Below, piece by piece: positions 55,139-62,938 of a stretch of 64,000 bases of DNA. Location: NCBI GenBank assembly GCA_050186725.1, contig JBFWYG010000011.1:1-64000 (forward strand). Direction: 5' to 3'. Source of the DNA: JADJYF01 sp050186725. GTDB lineage: Bacteria; Pseudomonadota; Gammaproteobacteria; Ga0077536. The translations under genes were made by a program, and so were the position numbers. Every line of letters starts with the position of its first letter. Positions within the stretch are counted from its first letter, which is position 1. Under the pieces are notes generated by a model. It saw only the letters and a list, made by a program, of their open reading frames with translations, was not told the origin of the DNA and made no database searches.

Positions 55139-55924
55139 ATGTGCCTGCTGCTCATCGCCCACCGCGCCGTGCCCGGCTACCGCCTGGTGGTGGCGGCCAA
55201 TCGCGACGAATTCCATGGGCGCCCGACCGCGCCGGCCGGGACGTGGGACGATCATCCGCATATCGTCGGCGGCCGCGACCTGGAGGGCGGCGGCACCTGG
55301 CTGGCGCTGCATCGAGACGGCCGCTTCGCGACGGTGACCAACGTGCGCGCCGGCCACGCGGTGCGCCGCGGCCCCCGTTCGCGCGGCCTCATCGTCACCG
55401 ACTTCCTGCTCGGCGCGCGCGCCGCGCCGGACTACGCGGCCGAACTCGCGTCGGTGGCGCGCGACTACGACGGTTTCAACCTGCTGGCCTGGGATGGCGA
55501 GACGCTCAGCTGGGTATCCAACCAGGGCGACGGACCGCGCACGCTCTCGCGCGGCATCTACACGCTGAGCAACGCGCTGCTCGACACGCCCTGGCCCAAG
55601 ACGGAGAGACTGCGTCGCGCGTTCGAGCGTGTGATGCAGGACGTGCCGGCCGATCCCGTGCCGTCGCTGCTCGCGATCCTGCGTGACAACGCGCCCGCGG
55701 CGGACGACGAACTGCCGGACACCGGCATTGGCCAATCGCGCGAGCGGTGGCTGTCGTCGATCTTCATCGAGGGCGACACCTATGGCACGCGCTGCTCGAC
55801 GGTGCTGACCGTCGCCGATGACGGTCGTGTGCGCTTCCACGAGCGACGCTACGACGCGCACGCGCGGGTAGCCGGCGACAGCCGCCACGACCTCGCATTC
55901 GCCACGCGGAGCGCGCCGGCATGA
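55139..55924 (+). CDS. NRDE / TANGO2-like family protein
   Basis: 261 residues. The defining NRDE motif is in VVAANRDEFHGRPTAPAG, preceded by the invariant MCLLLIAHRAVPGYRL start; GGRDLEGGGTWLAL, ATVTNVRAG, RGLIVTDFLLG and YGTRCSTVLTV are also family blocks. The N-terminal Cys2 resembles that of Ntn-type hydrolases. TANGO2 relatives have been linked to heme trafficking, but the bacterial function is unproven. Its stop overlaps the EgtB-like start in an ATGA. Confidence 0.9.
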   Translation: MCLLLIAHRAVPGYRLVVAANRDEFHGRPTAPAGTWDDHPHIVGGRDLEGGGTWLALHRDGRFATVTNVRAGHAVRRGPRSRGLIVTDFLLGARAAPDYAAELASVARDYDGFNLLAWDGETLSWVSNQGDGPRTLSRGIYTLSNALLDTPWPKTERLRRAFERVMQDVPADPVPSLLAILRDNAPAADDELPDTGIGQSRERWLSSIFIEGDTYGTRCSTVLTVADDGRVRFHERRYDAHARVAGDSRHDLAFATRSAPA

Positions 55925-57189
55925 GCAGTCGGCCGCGCGGCATGCAGTCTCACGTCGCCGCGCCCGACCTCGCGGCGCGCTACCGCGCCGTGCGCGCGCG
56001 CAGTCTTGCGCTGACGGCCCCGCTGTCCGCCGAGGACGCCTGCGTGCAGGCGATGCCGGACACCAGTCCGGCCAAGTGGCACCTGGCGCACGTGACGTGG
56101 TTCTTCGAGACCTTCGTGCTGGAAGCGCGGGAGCGGCCGTTCCGCGCCTTTCATCCGGCCTTTCGCGAGCTGTTCAACTCCTACTACAACGGCGTCGGCC
56201 GGCAGTTCCCGCGCGCCGAGCGTGGCCTGTTGACGCGACCGTCGCTGGCCGATGTGCTGGCCTATCGCGCCGATGTCGACGCGCGCATGGCGCCGCTGCT
56301 GACGAACGCCGACGAGGCGCTCGCGGCGACCATCGAACTCGGCCTGCACCACGAACAGCAGCACCAGGAACTGCTGCTGATGGACATCAAGTACCTGCTC
56401 GCGCAGAACCCGCTGGCGCCGGCCTATCGCGACGACGCGGTCCGCACGCCGAGCGTCGCCACGCCGTTAGCCTTCGTGCCGCGCGCCGCCGGCCTGGTCG
56501 AGGTCGGACACGACGCCGCGGGCTTTCATTTCGACAACGAGACGCCGCGCCACCAGGCGCTGCTGCAAGCCCACGCGCTCGCCTCGCGCCTCACGAGCAA
56601 CGGCGAGTATCTCGACTTCATGCGCGATGGCGGCTATGGCAATGCCGCGCTGTGGCTGGCCGACGGCTGGAGCGCGGTGCGCGCCGGCGGCTGGCGCGCG
56701 CCGCTCTACTGGCGCGAGATCGACGGCGCCTGGTTCGAGTACACGCTGCATGGCCTCGCGCCTTTGGAGCTCGCCGCGCCCGTGTGTCACGTCAGTCACT
56801 ACGAGGCCGACGCCTACGCGCAATGGGCCGGCGCGCGCCTGCCGACCGAATTCGAATGGGAAGCGGCGGCGCGGCACGCGCCCGTGCGCGAGGCCGCGGA
56901 CGAGGACGCGCAGCTCCATCCGCACGCAACTCCCGACGACGCGCCGCTGCGCGACCTGTTCGGCGCAGTGTGGCAATGGACCCGCTCGGCCTACCTGCCC
57001 TACCCCGGCTTTCGCGCGCCGCCCGGCGCGGTCGGCGAATACAACGGCAAGTTCATGAGCAACCAGATGACGCTGCGCGGCAGTTGCTGCGCCACGCCAC
57101 CTGGTCATGCGCGCGCCACCTATCGGAACTTCTTCTACGCGCAGCAGCGCTGGCCCTTCACCGGCATTCGGCTGGCGCGGGACGCGTGA
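55921..57189 (+). CDS. egtB: EgtB-like ergothioneine-biosynthesis sulfoxide synthase
   Basis: 422 residues. An N-terminal DinB-like domain supplies the iron-binding histidines: KWHLAHVTWFFETF (His54) and LGLHHEQQHQELL (residues about 141-152). The C-terminal formylglycine-generating-enzyme-like domain has VCHVSHYEADAYAQWAGARLPT (two parts), EFEWEAAAR, GAVWQWTRSAYLPYPGF and LRGSCCATP. In the pathway EgtB joins a sulfur donor to hercynine using O2. The partner methyltransferase EgtD is not adjacent, so the exact substrate (ergothioneine or ovothiol-like) is open. It overlaps the TANGO2-like gene by 4 bases and should be co-translated. Confidence 0.88.
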   Translation: MSSRPRGMQSHVAAPDLAARYRAVRARSLALTAPLSAEDACVQAMPDTSPAKWHLAHVTWFFETFVLEARERPFRAFHPAFRELFNSYYNGVGRQFPRAERGLLTRPSLADVLAYRADVDARMAPLLTNADEALAATIELGLHHEQQHQELLLMDIKYLLAQNPLAPAYRDDAVRTPSVATPLAFVPRAAGLVEVGHDAAGFHFDNETPRHQALLQAHALASRLTSNGEYLDFMRDGGYGNAALWLADGWSAVRAGGWRAPLYWREIDGAWFEYTLHGLAPLELAAPVCHVSHYEADAYAQWAGARLPTEFEWEAAARHAPVREAADEDAQLHPHATPDDAPLRDLFGAVWQWTRSAYLPYPGFRAPPGAVGEYNGKFMSNQMTLRGSCCATPPGHARATYRNFFYAQQRWPFTGIRLARDA

Positions 57190-57194
57190 GATGA

Positions 57195-57302
57195 AATGGC
57201 GGGTTGAAACCCGCCCTACAAGGGCATACGGGGCAAAGACGGAATAGCGGATTGCAACCCGGCGCGCGAACGGCCCCGTGTATGGCCGATTTCAATCGGC
57301 CA
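57195..57302. repeat. Cluster of degenerate REP-like palindromes
   Basis: AATGGCGGGTTGAAACCCGCCCTACA-type unit (57195-57220, same core as 51271-51299), a decayed AATAGCGGATTGCAACCCG unit (57243-57261) and a TGGCCGATTTCAATCGGCCA palindrome (57283-57302) fill the gap after egtB. Confidence 0.7.
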
Positions 57303-57344
57303 TGCGCTGGGCCATCGAATGCCGATCCGACTCTCCCGCGCGCT

Positions 57345-58109
57345 TCAACTGCTCAAGCCACCGTTGACCTTCAAGGTCTGACCGGTGATGAACGCCGCTT
57401 CGTCCGAGCACAGGAACAGCGCCGCGGCGGCGACGTCCTCGGGCGTGCCGAAACGCGCGAGCGGTGTCTCGGCGATGACCCGCGCGCGGTACTCCGCGCT
57501 CATCTCCTGTTCGGCGAAGGCGGTCGCGATCCAGCCCGGCGCGACTTCGTTCACTCGCACGCGCGGCGCGACGCTGCGCGCGAAGGAGCGGGTGAAACCT
57601 GTGACGCCGGCCTTGGTCGCGGCGAACATCTCCGGATGGCGCTCGGCCATGCCGCGCAGCGCGAGATCCCAGGACATGTTGAGAATCGCGCCTCCCGCGG
57701 CGCGCAGGCGCGGCGCCACCGCCCAGCAGCACAGCATGGTGCCGCGCAGGTCGACGTCGATCAGGCGCGCGAGCTTGGCCACGTCGCTCTGCCGCGCGCC
57801 GTCGCCGGTCAGGATGTCGGCGCCGGCGATGTTGGCCCACACGTCCAGTCCGCCCAGCCAGCCCTCGCTCGCGTCGACCAGGTTCTGCACCGCCTCGGGA
57901 TCGGCCACGTCGGCCTGCAGCGCGCGCGCCGCGCCACCCGCGGCCTCGATCTCGGCCACGACCTGCGCGGCACGCTCGGCCGAGCGCGCGTAGTTCACCA
58001 CCACCCGCGCGCCTTCACGCGCGAAGGCCAGCGCCACCGCGCGGCCGATACCGCTGCTCGCGCCGGTCACCACCGCGCGCTTGCCGGCGAGTCGTCCGCG
58101 CGCGCTCAT
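57345..58109 (-). CDS. SDR-family oxidoreductase with Phe replacing the catalytic Tyr
   Basis: 254-residue classical short-chain dehydrogenase. The NAD(P) loop is VTGASSGIGRAVAL, the NAG-like segment reads ANIAGAD, and the C-terminal GTPEDVAAAALFLCSDEA and FITGQTLKVNGG are standard. The catalytic region reads LNMSWDLALRG...EMFAATKAGVTGF: Ser is kept, but the usual Tyr of YxxxK is Phe (codon TTC) with Lys kept. Proton transfer should be impaired, so activity or function may differ. The Trp after the Ser is also unusual. The ATG overlaps the pgm stop (ATGA at 58106-58109). Confidence 0.88.
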   Translation of the reverse strand: MSARGRLAGKRAVVTGASSGIGRAVALAFAREGARVVVNYARSAERAAQVVAEIEAAGGAARALQADVADPEAVQNLVDASEGWLGGLDVWANIAGADILTGDGARQSDVAKLARLIDVDLRGTMLCCWAVAPRLRAAGGAILNMSWDLALRGMAERHPEMFAATKAGVTGFTRSFARSVAPRVRVNEVAPGWIATAFAEQEMSAEYRARVIAETPLARFGTPEDVAAAALFLCSDEAAFITGQTLKVNGGLSS

Positions 58110-59752
58110 GCGCCGGCAAGCGCGGCCTTGACCAGCGCCTGCGCCTCCGCCTGGATGCGTGCCAGGTGCTCGGCGCCGCGAAAGCTCTCGGCGTAGAGCT
58201 TGTAGACGTCTTCCGTGCCCGAGGGTCGCGCGGCGAACCAGCCCTCGGCCGTGACCACCTTGAGCCCACCGATGGCGGCGCCGTTGCCTGGCGCGTGCGT
58301 CAGCGTGGCGATGATCGGATCGCCCGCGAGCGTGCGCGCGCCGAGCGCGTCCGGCGAGAGCTTGCCGAGCACCGTCTTCTCGGCCGGCGTGGCCGCCGCG
58401 TCGATGCGCGCGTAGACCGGTTCGCCGAGCGCCGCCACCAGCTGGCGGTAGTACGCGTAGGGATTGCGGCCGCTGACGGCCAGGATCTCGGCCGCGAGCA
58501 GGTCCATGATCACGCCGTCCTTGTCGGTCGACCACACGCCGCCATCGCGCCGCAGGAAAGACGCGCCCGCGCTCTCCTCGCCGCCGAAGCCGAGTTCACC
58601 GGACAGAAGGCCCGGCACGAAATACTTGAAGCCCACCGGCACTTCCACCAGCCGACGGCCGAGGCGCGCGGCAACGCGATCGATGAGGCTGCTGCTGACG
58701 AGCGTCTTGCCGACCCCGGCGTCGGCGCGCCAGCCGGTGCGCGCGCCGAACAGGTAGTCGATGGCGACCGCAAGATAATGATTGGGATTCATCAGCCCGC
58801 CGTCCGGGGTGACGATGCCGTGGCGATCGCAGTCGGCATCGTTGCCGCAGGCGAGGTCGAAGCGATCCTTCATCGCGATCAGCGGCGCCATGGCGTGGGG
58901 CGAGGAGCAGTCCATGCGGATCTTGCCGTCCCAGTCGAGGGTCATGAACGCAAAGCGCGGGTCGACCGTCGGGTTGACCACGGTGAGATCGAGTCCGTAG
59001 CGCTCGGCGATCGGCGCCCAGTAATCGATGGCCGAGCCGCCCAGCGGATCGATGCCGAGACGCACGCCGGCGGCGCGGATCGCGTCGAAGTCGATGACCT
59101 GGGCGAGATCGGCCACGTAGTGCGCGATGTAGTCGTGGGCCAGCGTGGTGCCGGCGCGGCGGGCGGCATCGAAGCCCAGGCGCTTCACCCCCGTGAGCCC
59201 TGCCGCCAGCAGTTCGTTGGCGCGGTTCTCCACCCACCTGGTGATGTCGGTGTCGGCCGGTCCGCCTTCGGGCGGGTTGTACTTGATGCCGCCGTCTTCG
59301 GGCGGATTGTGCGAGGGCGTGATGACGATGCCATCGGCGAGGCCGGCGTCGCGCCCGCGGTTGTAGGTCAGGATCGCGTGCGAGACGGCCGGCGTCGGCG
59401 TGTAGCCGTCGGCCGCGTCGATCATCGTCATCACACCGTTGCCGGCCAGCACCTCCAGGCTGTCACGCCACGCGGGTTCGGACAGCGCGTGGGTGTCACG
59501 GCCGAGAAACAGCGGCCCCGTGGTGCCCACGCTCGCACGGTAGTCGCACACCGCCTGCACCACCGCCAGCACGTGGGCGCTGTTGAAGCTCAGCTTGAAA
59601 GCCGAGCCGCGATGGCCAGAGGTGCCGAACGCGACGCGCTGCTCGCGCACCGCGCTGTCGGGCGTCTGTTCGCTGTAGGCTGCGATGAGACGCGCCAGGT
59701 CGACGAGATTCTCGGGCGCGGCGGCGAGGCCGGCACGGGGATGGACGGACAT
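58106..59752 (-). CDS. pgm: Phosphoglucomutase (alpha-D-glucose phosphate-specific)
   Basis: 548-residue alpha-D-phosphohexomutase interconverting glucose-1- and glucose-6-phosphate. AFGTSGHRGSAFKLSFN is the N-terminal phosphate site, IVITPSHNPPEDGGIKYNPP carries the phosphoserine, CGNDADCDRHGIVTPDGG is the metal loop, and FGGEESAGASFLRRDG the sugar loop. Length matches the E. coli Pgm family. It feeds glycogen, UDP-glucose and LPS sugars. Its stop overlaps the SDR start, so the two are read together. Confidence 0.95.
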   Translation of the reverse strand: MSVHPRAGLAAAPENLVDLARLIAAYSEQTPDSAVREQRVAFGTSGHRGSAFKLSFNSAHVLAVVQAVCDYRASVGTTGPLFLGRDTHALSEPAWRDSLEVLAGNGVMTMIDAADGYTPTPAVSHAILTYNRGRDAGLADGIVITPSHNPPEDGGIKYNPPEGGPADTDITRWVENRANELLAAGLTGVKRLGFDAARRAGTTLAHDYIAHYVADLAQVIDFDAIRAAGVRLGIDPLGGSAIDYWAPIAERYGLDLTVVNPTVDPRFAFMTLDWDGKIRMDCSSPHAMAPLIAMKDRFDLACGNDADCDRHGIVTPDGGLMNPNHYLAVAIDYLFGARTGWRADAGVGKTLVSSSLIDRVAARLGRRLVEVPVGFKYFVPGLLSGELGFGGEESAGASFLRRDGGVWSTDKDGVIMDLLAAEILAVSGRNPYAYYRQLVAALGEPVYARIDAAATPAEKTVLGKLSPDALGARTLAGDPIIATLTHAPGNGAAIGGLKVVTAEGWFAARPSGTEDVYKLYAESFRGAEHLARIQAEAQALVKAALAGA

Positions 59753-59845
59753 GCGTACTCCTTGAAGCGGGCGGACCGCGACGCGGCCGGCGTGCTGTCT
59801 ATCTTGTCATTGCCGCGCCGTCATTGGCAGGACGGCGCGCGCAAT

Positions 59846-61072
59846 TCAGGCCGGCACACCGCGCGCGCGCTGCCGCGCCAGCACCGCGGTCAGGGCGAAC
59901 GCCGCGACGTTCAACGCGGCCGAGCAATTGAACGCCGCCGCGTAGCTGCCGGTGGTGTCGAACAGCCAGCCGGCGACGAAGGGTCCGATGGCGGCCGGCG
60001 CGCCGGCGACGGCGAAGATCATGCCGACGATGCTCGCGACATGCGCGCGGCCGAACAGGTCGCCGCACAAGGGTGGCAGCAAGGTCACGCCGCCGCCGTA
60101 GGAGAAACCGAAGAGGCTCGCCGCGAGCCACAGCACGTAGAGGTCGCGCGCGAGCGTGAACAGCGCGAAGGACAGCGCCTGCAGCGCGAACACACCGAGC
60201 AGCGCGGGCACGCGCCCGATGCGATCCGACACCACGCCCGAGCACAGCCGCCCGACGATGCCGCCGATGCCGATGGCGCTGATCGCCGAGGCCGCCGCCA
60301 CGGTGCCGAGGCCGAGATCCTCGGCGTAGGCCGCGGCGTGCACGAAAGGCACGAACACCGGTACCCAGGTGAGGAAGTAGATGGCGATCACCAGCCAGAA
60401 CACGCCGGTGCGGCGCACTTCGGCGAGCGTGCGTCCGGGTCCCGCGGCGCTCGCCGGCGGCGGCGACGGATCGCCGTCCGGCCACTGCCCGACCGACTCC
60501 GGATCGCGCAGCATGAAGCGCGAGGCGCCGAGCATTAGAAGCGCGCTCGCGATCGAGACCGCGCCCAGCGCCGCGCGCCAACCCCAGGCGCTGACCAGCG
60601 CCGCGGCGAGCGCCGGCACGATGAGATTACCCAGGCTGCCGCCGGTGGACGCCACCGCGACCGCGGTGCCGCGCTTGCGCGTGAACCAGCGGGACACCGT
60701 GGCGTTGCACGGCACCCAGGCGACGCACATGCCGAGCGCGGCGATCACGCCGAGGGTGAGCGACAGGTGCCAGGGCTCGCGCACCAGGGCCGACAACCCC
60801 CAGCCGAGACCAAGCAGCACGGCGCCGAGCGCGATCACCGGCCGCGGGCCGTAGCGATCCGTGGCGCGCCCGCTGTAGGCCGACAACACGCTGTAGAAGA
60901 ACACGTAGATCGAATAGGGCAGCGCGGTGGCGGCACGGCTCCAGCCCATCTCGAGCGCCATGCCGCGCACGAACACGCCGTAGCTGAACTGCAGGCCGTA
61001 GGCGAAGAACAGCACGCTGAAGGCGGCGCCTACCACCCACCAGCCGTCGAAGCGCCGCGGCGCGGCGCTCAC
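59846..61072 (-). CDS. MFS transporter, OFA/monocarboxylate-like
   Basis: 408 residues with about 12 membrane helices: helices begin WWVVGAAFSVLFFAYGLQFS, then YVFFYSVLSAYSGRATDRYGPRP (the loop 2-3 signature), ALGMCVAWVPCNATVSRWF and TRKRGTAVAVASTGGSLGN, typical of the oxalate/formate and monocarboxylate branch. The middle is a charged loop (about 195-215). It begins with GTG 61072, overlapping the lipoprotein stop as GTGA. The substrate is unknown, likely an organic anion. Confidence 0.85.
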   Translation of the reverse strand: MSAAPRRFDGWWVVGAAFSVLFFAYGLQFSYGVFVRGMALEMGWSRAATALPYSIYVFFYSVLSAYSGRATDRYGPRPVIALGAVLLGLGWGLSALVREPWHLSLTLGVIAALGMCVAWVPCNATVSRWFTRKRGTAVAVASTGGSLGNLIVPALAAALVSAWGWRAALGAVSIASALLMLGASRFMLRDPESVGQWPDGDPSPPPASAAGPGRTLAEVRRTGVFWLVIAIYFLTWVPVFVPFVHAAAYAEDLGLGTVAAASAISAIGIGGIVGRLCSGVVSDRIGRVPALLGVFALQALSFALFTLARDLYVLWLAASLFGFSYGGGVTLLPPLCGDLFGRAHVASIVGMIFAVAGAPAAIGPFVAGWLFDTTGSYAAAFNCSAALNVAAFALTAVLARQRARGVPA

Positions 61073-61554
61073 CGTGGCAGCCAGGCCTGCATCACCGTCG
61101 GCCACACCGGTCCGGTCGGCGCGAGCGCGCCTTCGACCTGGCTGGCGGCGGTCTGCTGCAGCGACTCGGCGAACACCTGCGCACCGTCGCCCTTCAGGAT
61201 CGCGACCGCGAGCTGGTTGGTGTCCTTGTTCCACACGAGACCCGCCTTCTCGGCGACCTCGGGGATGGGCGTGAAGCGCGACACGACGAAGAACAGCGGG
61301 CCCTCCTGCTGCAGCTGATCGGCGGTCTTCAACAACGTCAGCGCGGTGTCGTAGTGCGGGCCGAGCAGCGCCGTCATGCGCGACTTGATCAGCGGCTGGT
61401 CGTAGAGGTGCACGACGTTCGGATCGAGCCCGACCATGGGTTTCAACAAGGCCCACATGAGCTGGGCGGGACTCGGCAGGAGCGACACCGGCGTCAGGCA
61501 GCCGGACAGCAGCAGGCACAGGGCGGCGACACGCAGCCCGCGAGCGGTGGACAT
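61069..61554 (-). CDS. Lipoprotein of unknown function
   Basis: 161 residues from ATG 61554 (an ATG at 61572 adds six). MSTARGLRVAALCLLLSGC is a lipoprotein signal with the acylated Cys at 19. The mature part, beginning PVSLLPSPAQLMWALLKPM, has no family I recognise; it ends FAESLQQTAASQVEGALAPT and PTVMQAWLPR. Its stop shares bases with the GTG start of the MFS transporter, so the two are coupled and may work together in the envelope. No tell-tale motifs of known secretion or stress lipoproteins are visible. Confidence 0.7.
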   Translation of the reverse strand: MSTARGLRVAALCLLLSGCLTPVSLLPSPAQLMWALLKPMVGLDPNVVHLYDQPLIKSRMTALLGPHYDTALTLLKTADQLQQEGPLFFVVSRFTPIPEVAEKAGLVWNKDTNQLAVAILKGDGAQVFAESLQQTAASQVEGALAPTGPVWPTVMQAWLPR

Positions 61555-61722
61555 CGTGGTGGCTTCGTTCAAGGAAGAAATGCGGCATCCGTGGGAATGG
61601 GTGGGCGCGCCGGGCGCTGCGAGGCGGCGTCCGGGATCCGGCCTAGGCGTGCCGGCCCGATCCTGCGCCGCGCCGCGGCGCCGGCGGATTGTCGTTCAAG
61701 CCCCGTGGCCCAGCAAGCCGCG

Positions 61723-62469
61723 TCAGGCCGGCAGCGGCAGCCGTCCCTCGACCAGGAACGCGGCGCGCTCGAAGCGCAACACCTCGGCGCCGCCGACCGG
61801 CTTGAAGGCCACCGTCGCGGCGCCGAGTTCGCACAGCCATTGGCGGGTCGTGCGTGGACGACGTTCGCTGAAGGCCGCCGGCGTGAACAGGCCGACGCAG
61901 CAGCCGCCCTCCGGCGCGCGCGCCGACGGATACTCGAAGGCCTCCACCCCGGCCTCGCGCATCGCCGCGCCGAGCGCCTGGGTGGCGCGGTAGTCGGAGG
62001 GGTGCCGGATGACATCGACCTGGCTGGCGAACGCCGGTCCCTGCAGCGCGACGCCCGCCCCGGTGCGATAGCGCGCGGCGAACAGCGTGTGCTCGGTGCG
62101 GATGGTCTCGGCCGGCGCGGGGCCGTCCATCGATTCGCGGAACACCAGGCGGTAGTAGGCGACCTCGGCCAGCGTCACCTCGACCGAGCGCCCGCCGTAG
62201 CATAGCGCCGGCTCGTGGCGCTGGCCGAAACGCGAGCCCCAGGGCAGCGGCGGGTAGCGGAAGGGTGTGCGCAGCAGGTAGTGCAGCCGCGCGCTGTCGG
62301 CGGGCCAGGGCGGTTTGACCGCCTCCAGCAGGTCTTCCAGCAGGGCCTGCTCGGCGAGCGTGTCGACGTAGGCCAGGGTCGCCACCTGCGCCTGGCTCTC
62401 GACCAGGCGGAACATCTCGCCGGCCAGCGGGCCGATGTGCTCGGCGCCGCGGCAGGCCTGCCAGATCAT
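61723..62469 (-). CDS. RES-domain toxin (NAD+ phosphorylase family)
   Basis: 248 residues. The RES fold is recognisable from TPFRYPPLPWGSRFGQ with the Arg, ALCYGGRSVEVTLAEVAYYR with the Glu, and AFEYPSARAPEGGCCVGLF with the Ser; related toxins split NAD+ using such residues. It overlaps the antitoxin stop by one base (TGATG), the usual arrangement with the antitoxin first. Toxin length is at the long end of the family, with about 50 extra residues before the RES core. It is the second gene of the pair. Confidence 0.87.
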   Translation of the reverse strand: MIWQACRGAEHIGPLAGEMFRLVESQAQVATLAYVDTLAEQALLEDLLEAVKPPWPADSARLHYLLRTPFRYPPLPWGSRFGQRHEPALCYGGRSVEVTLAEVAYYRLVFRESMDGPAPAETIRTEHTLFAARYRTGAGVALQGPAFASQVDVIRHPSDYRATQALGAAMREAGVEAFEYPSARAPEGGCCVGLFTPAAFSERRPRTTRQWLCELGAATVAFKPVGGAEVLRFERAAFLVEGRLPLPA

Positions 62470-62840
62470 CAGGCCTTGCCGCGCAGCGCGTCGACCAGTT
62501 GCAACACCGTGACCAGGCCTTGGATGGTTTCGATCTGCTCGGCCGGCACGCCGCCGCTGAGGCGATTCGGCGCGCGCATGAAGTGCCGGATCCACGCCGG
62601 GTCGCCCCCGGTCAGGGCCGACAACGAGCGGGCGACGCGGATCAGTAGCAGTGCGAGCTCGCCGGTCTTGGACGTGGGATCGAGCGACGCGCTCTGCTTG
62701 AGGCGACTGATGGCCGTGCGGTGCACGCCCAGCGCGCGCGCCAGCTCAGCCTGCCTGAGTCCGAGCTGATCGGCCGCGCGCAGCACCGCCTTGGCCAGCA
62801 CAGCGTCCGGCTGGGGTTGGGTCTCGGTGCGCGCGGACAT
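62469..62840 (-). CDS. Xre/MbcA/ParS-type antitoxin
   Basis: 123 residues. A helix-turn-helix near 25-50 (LGLRQAELARALGVHRTAISRLK) binds DNA, and the C-terminal DUF2384-like region (LLLIRVARSLSALTGGDPAWIRHFMRAPNRLSG in two parts, ending QGLVTVLQLVDALRG) contacts and blocks the RES toxin. AAGG lies 6 bases before the ATG. The palindrome TGTAGCAACTGCTACA at 62853-62868 sits over the likely transcript start, fitting autoregulation. Confidence 0.9.
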   Translation of the reverse strand: MSARTETQPQPDAVLAKAVLRAADQLGLRQAELARALGVHRTAISRLKQSASLDPTSKTGELALLLIRVARSLSALTGGDPAWIRHFMRAPNRLSGGVPAEQIETIQGLVTVLQLVDALRGKA

Positions 62841-62852
62841 TGGCGGCCTTCA

Positions 62853-62898
62853 TGTAGCAACTGCTACAAATCATAGGCCAGATGTGCGCATTTGCACA
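62853..62898 (-). promoter_or_regulatory. Promoter and operator of the RES/Xre pair
   Basis: TGTGCA (62893-62898) and TATGAT (62870-62875) are 17 bases apart on the minus strand; the perfect palindrome TGTAGCAACTGCTACA follows the -10 (62853-62868). The -35 lies in one arm of the 16-bp inverted repeat at 62887-62931. Confidence 0.6.
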
Positions 62899-62931
62899 GC
62901 CGGCGAGGGACTTGGCGGCTGTGCAAATGCG
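62887..62931. repeat. Perfect 16-bp inverted repeat with 13-base spacer
   Basis: CGCATTTGCACAGCCG (62887-62902) and CGGCTGTGCAAATGCG (62916-62931) are exact complements. It lies between the end of the PEP-CTERM gene and the antitoxin promoter; no T-tract follows on the minus strand, so it is more likely an operator or a strong hairpin than a standard terminator. Confidence 0.75.
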
Positions 62932-62938
62932 TGCGGGA

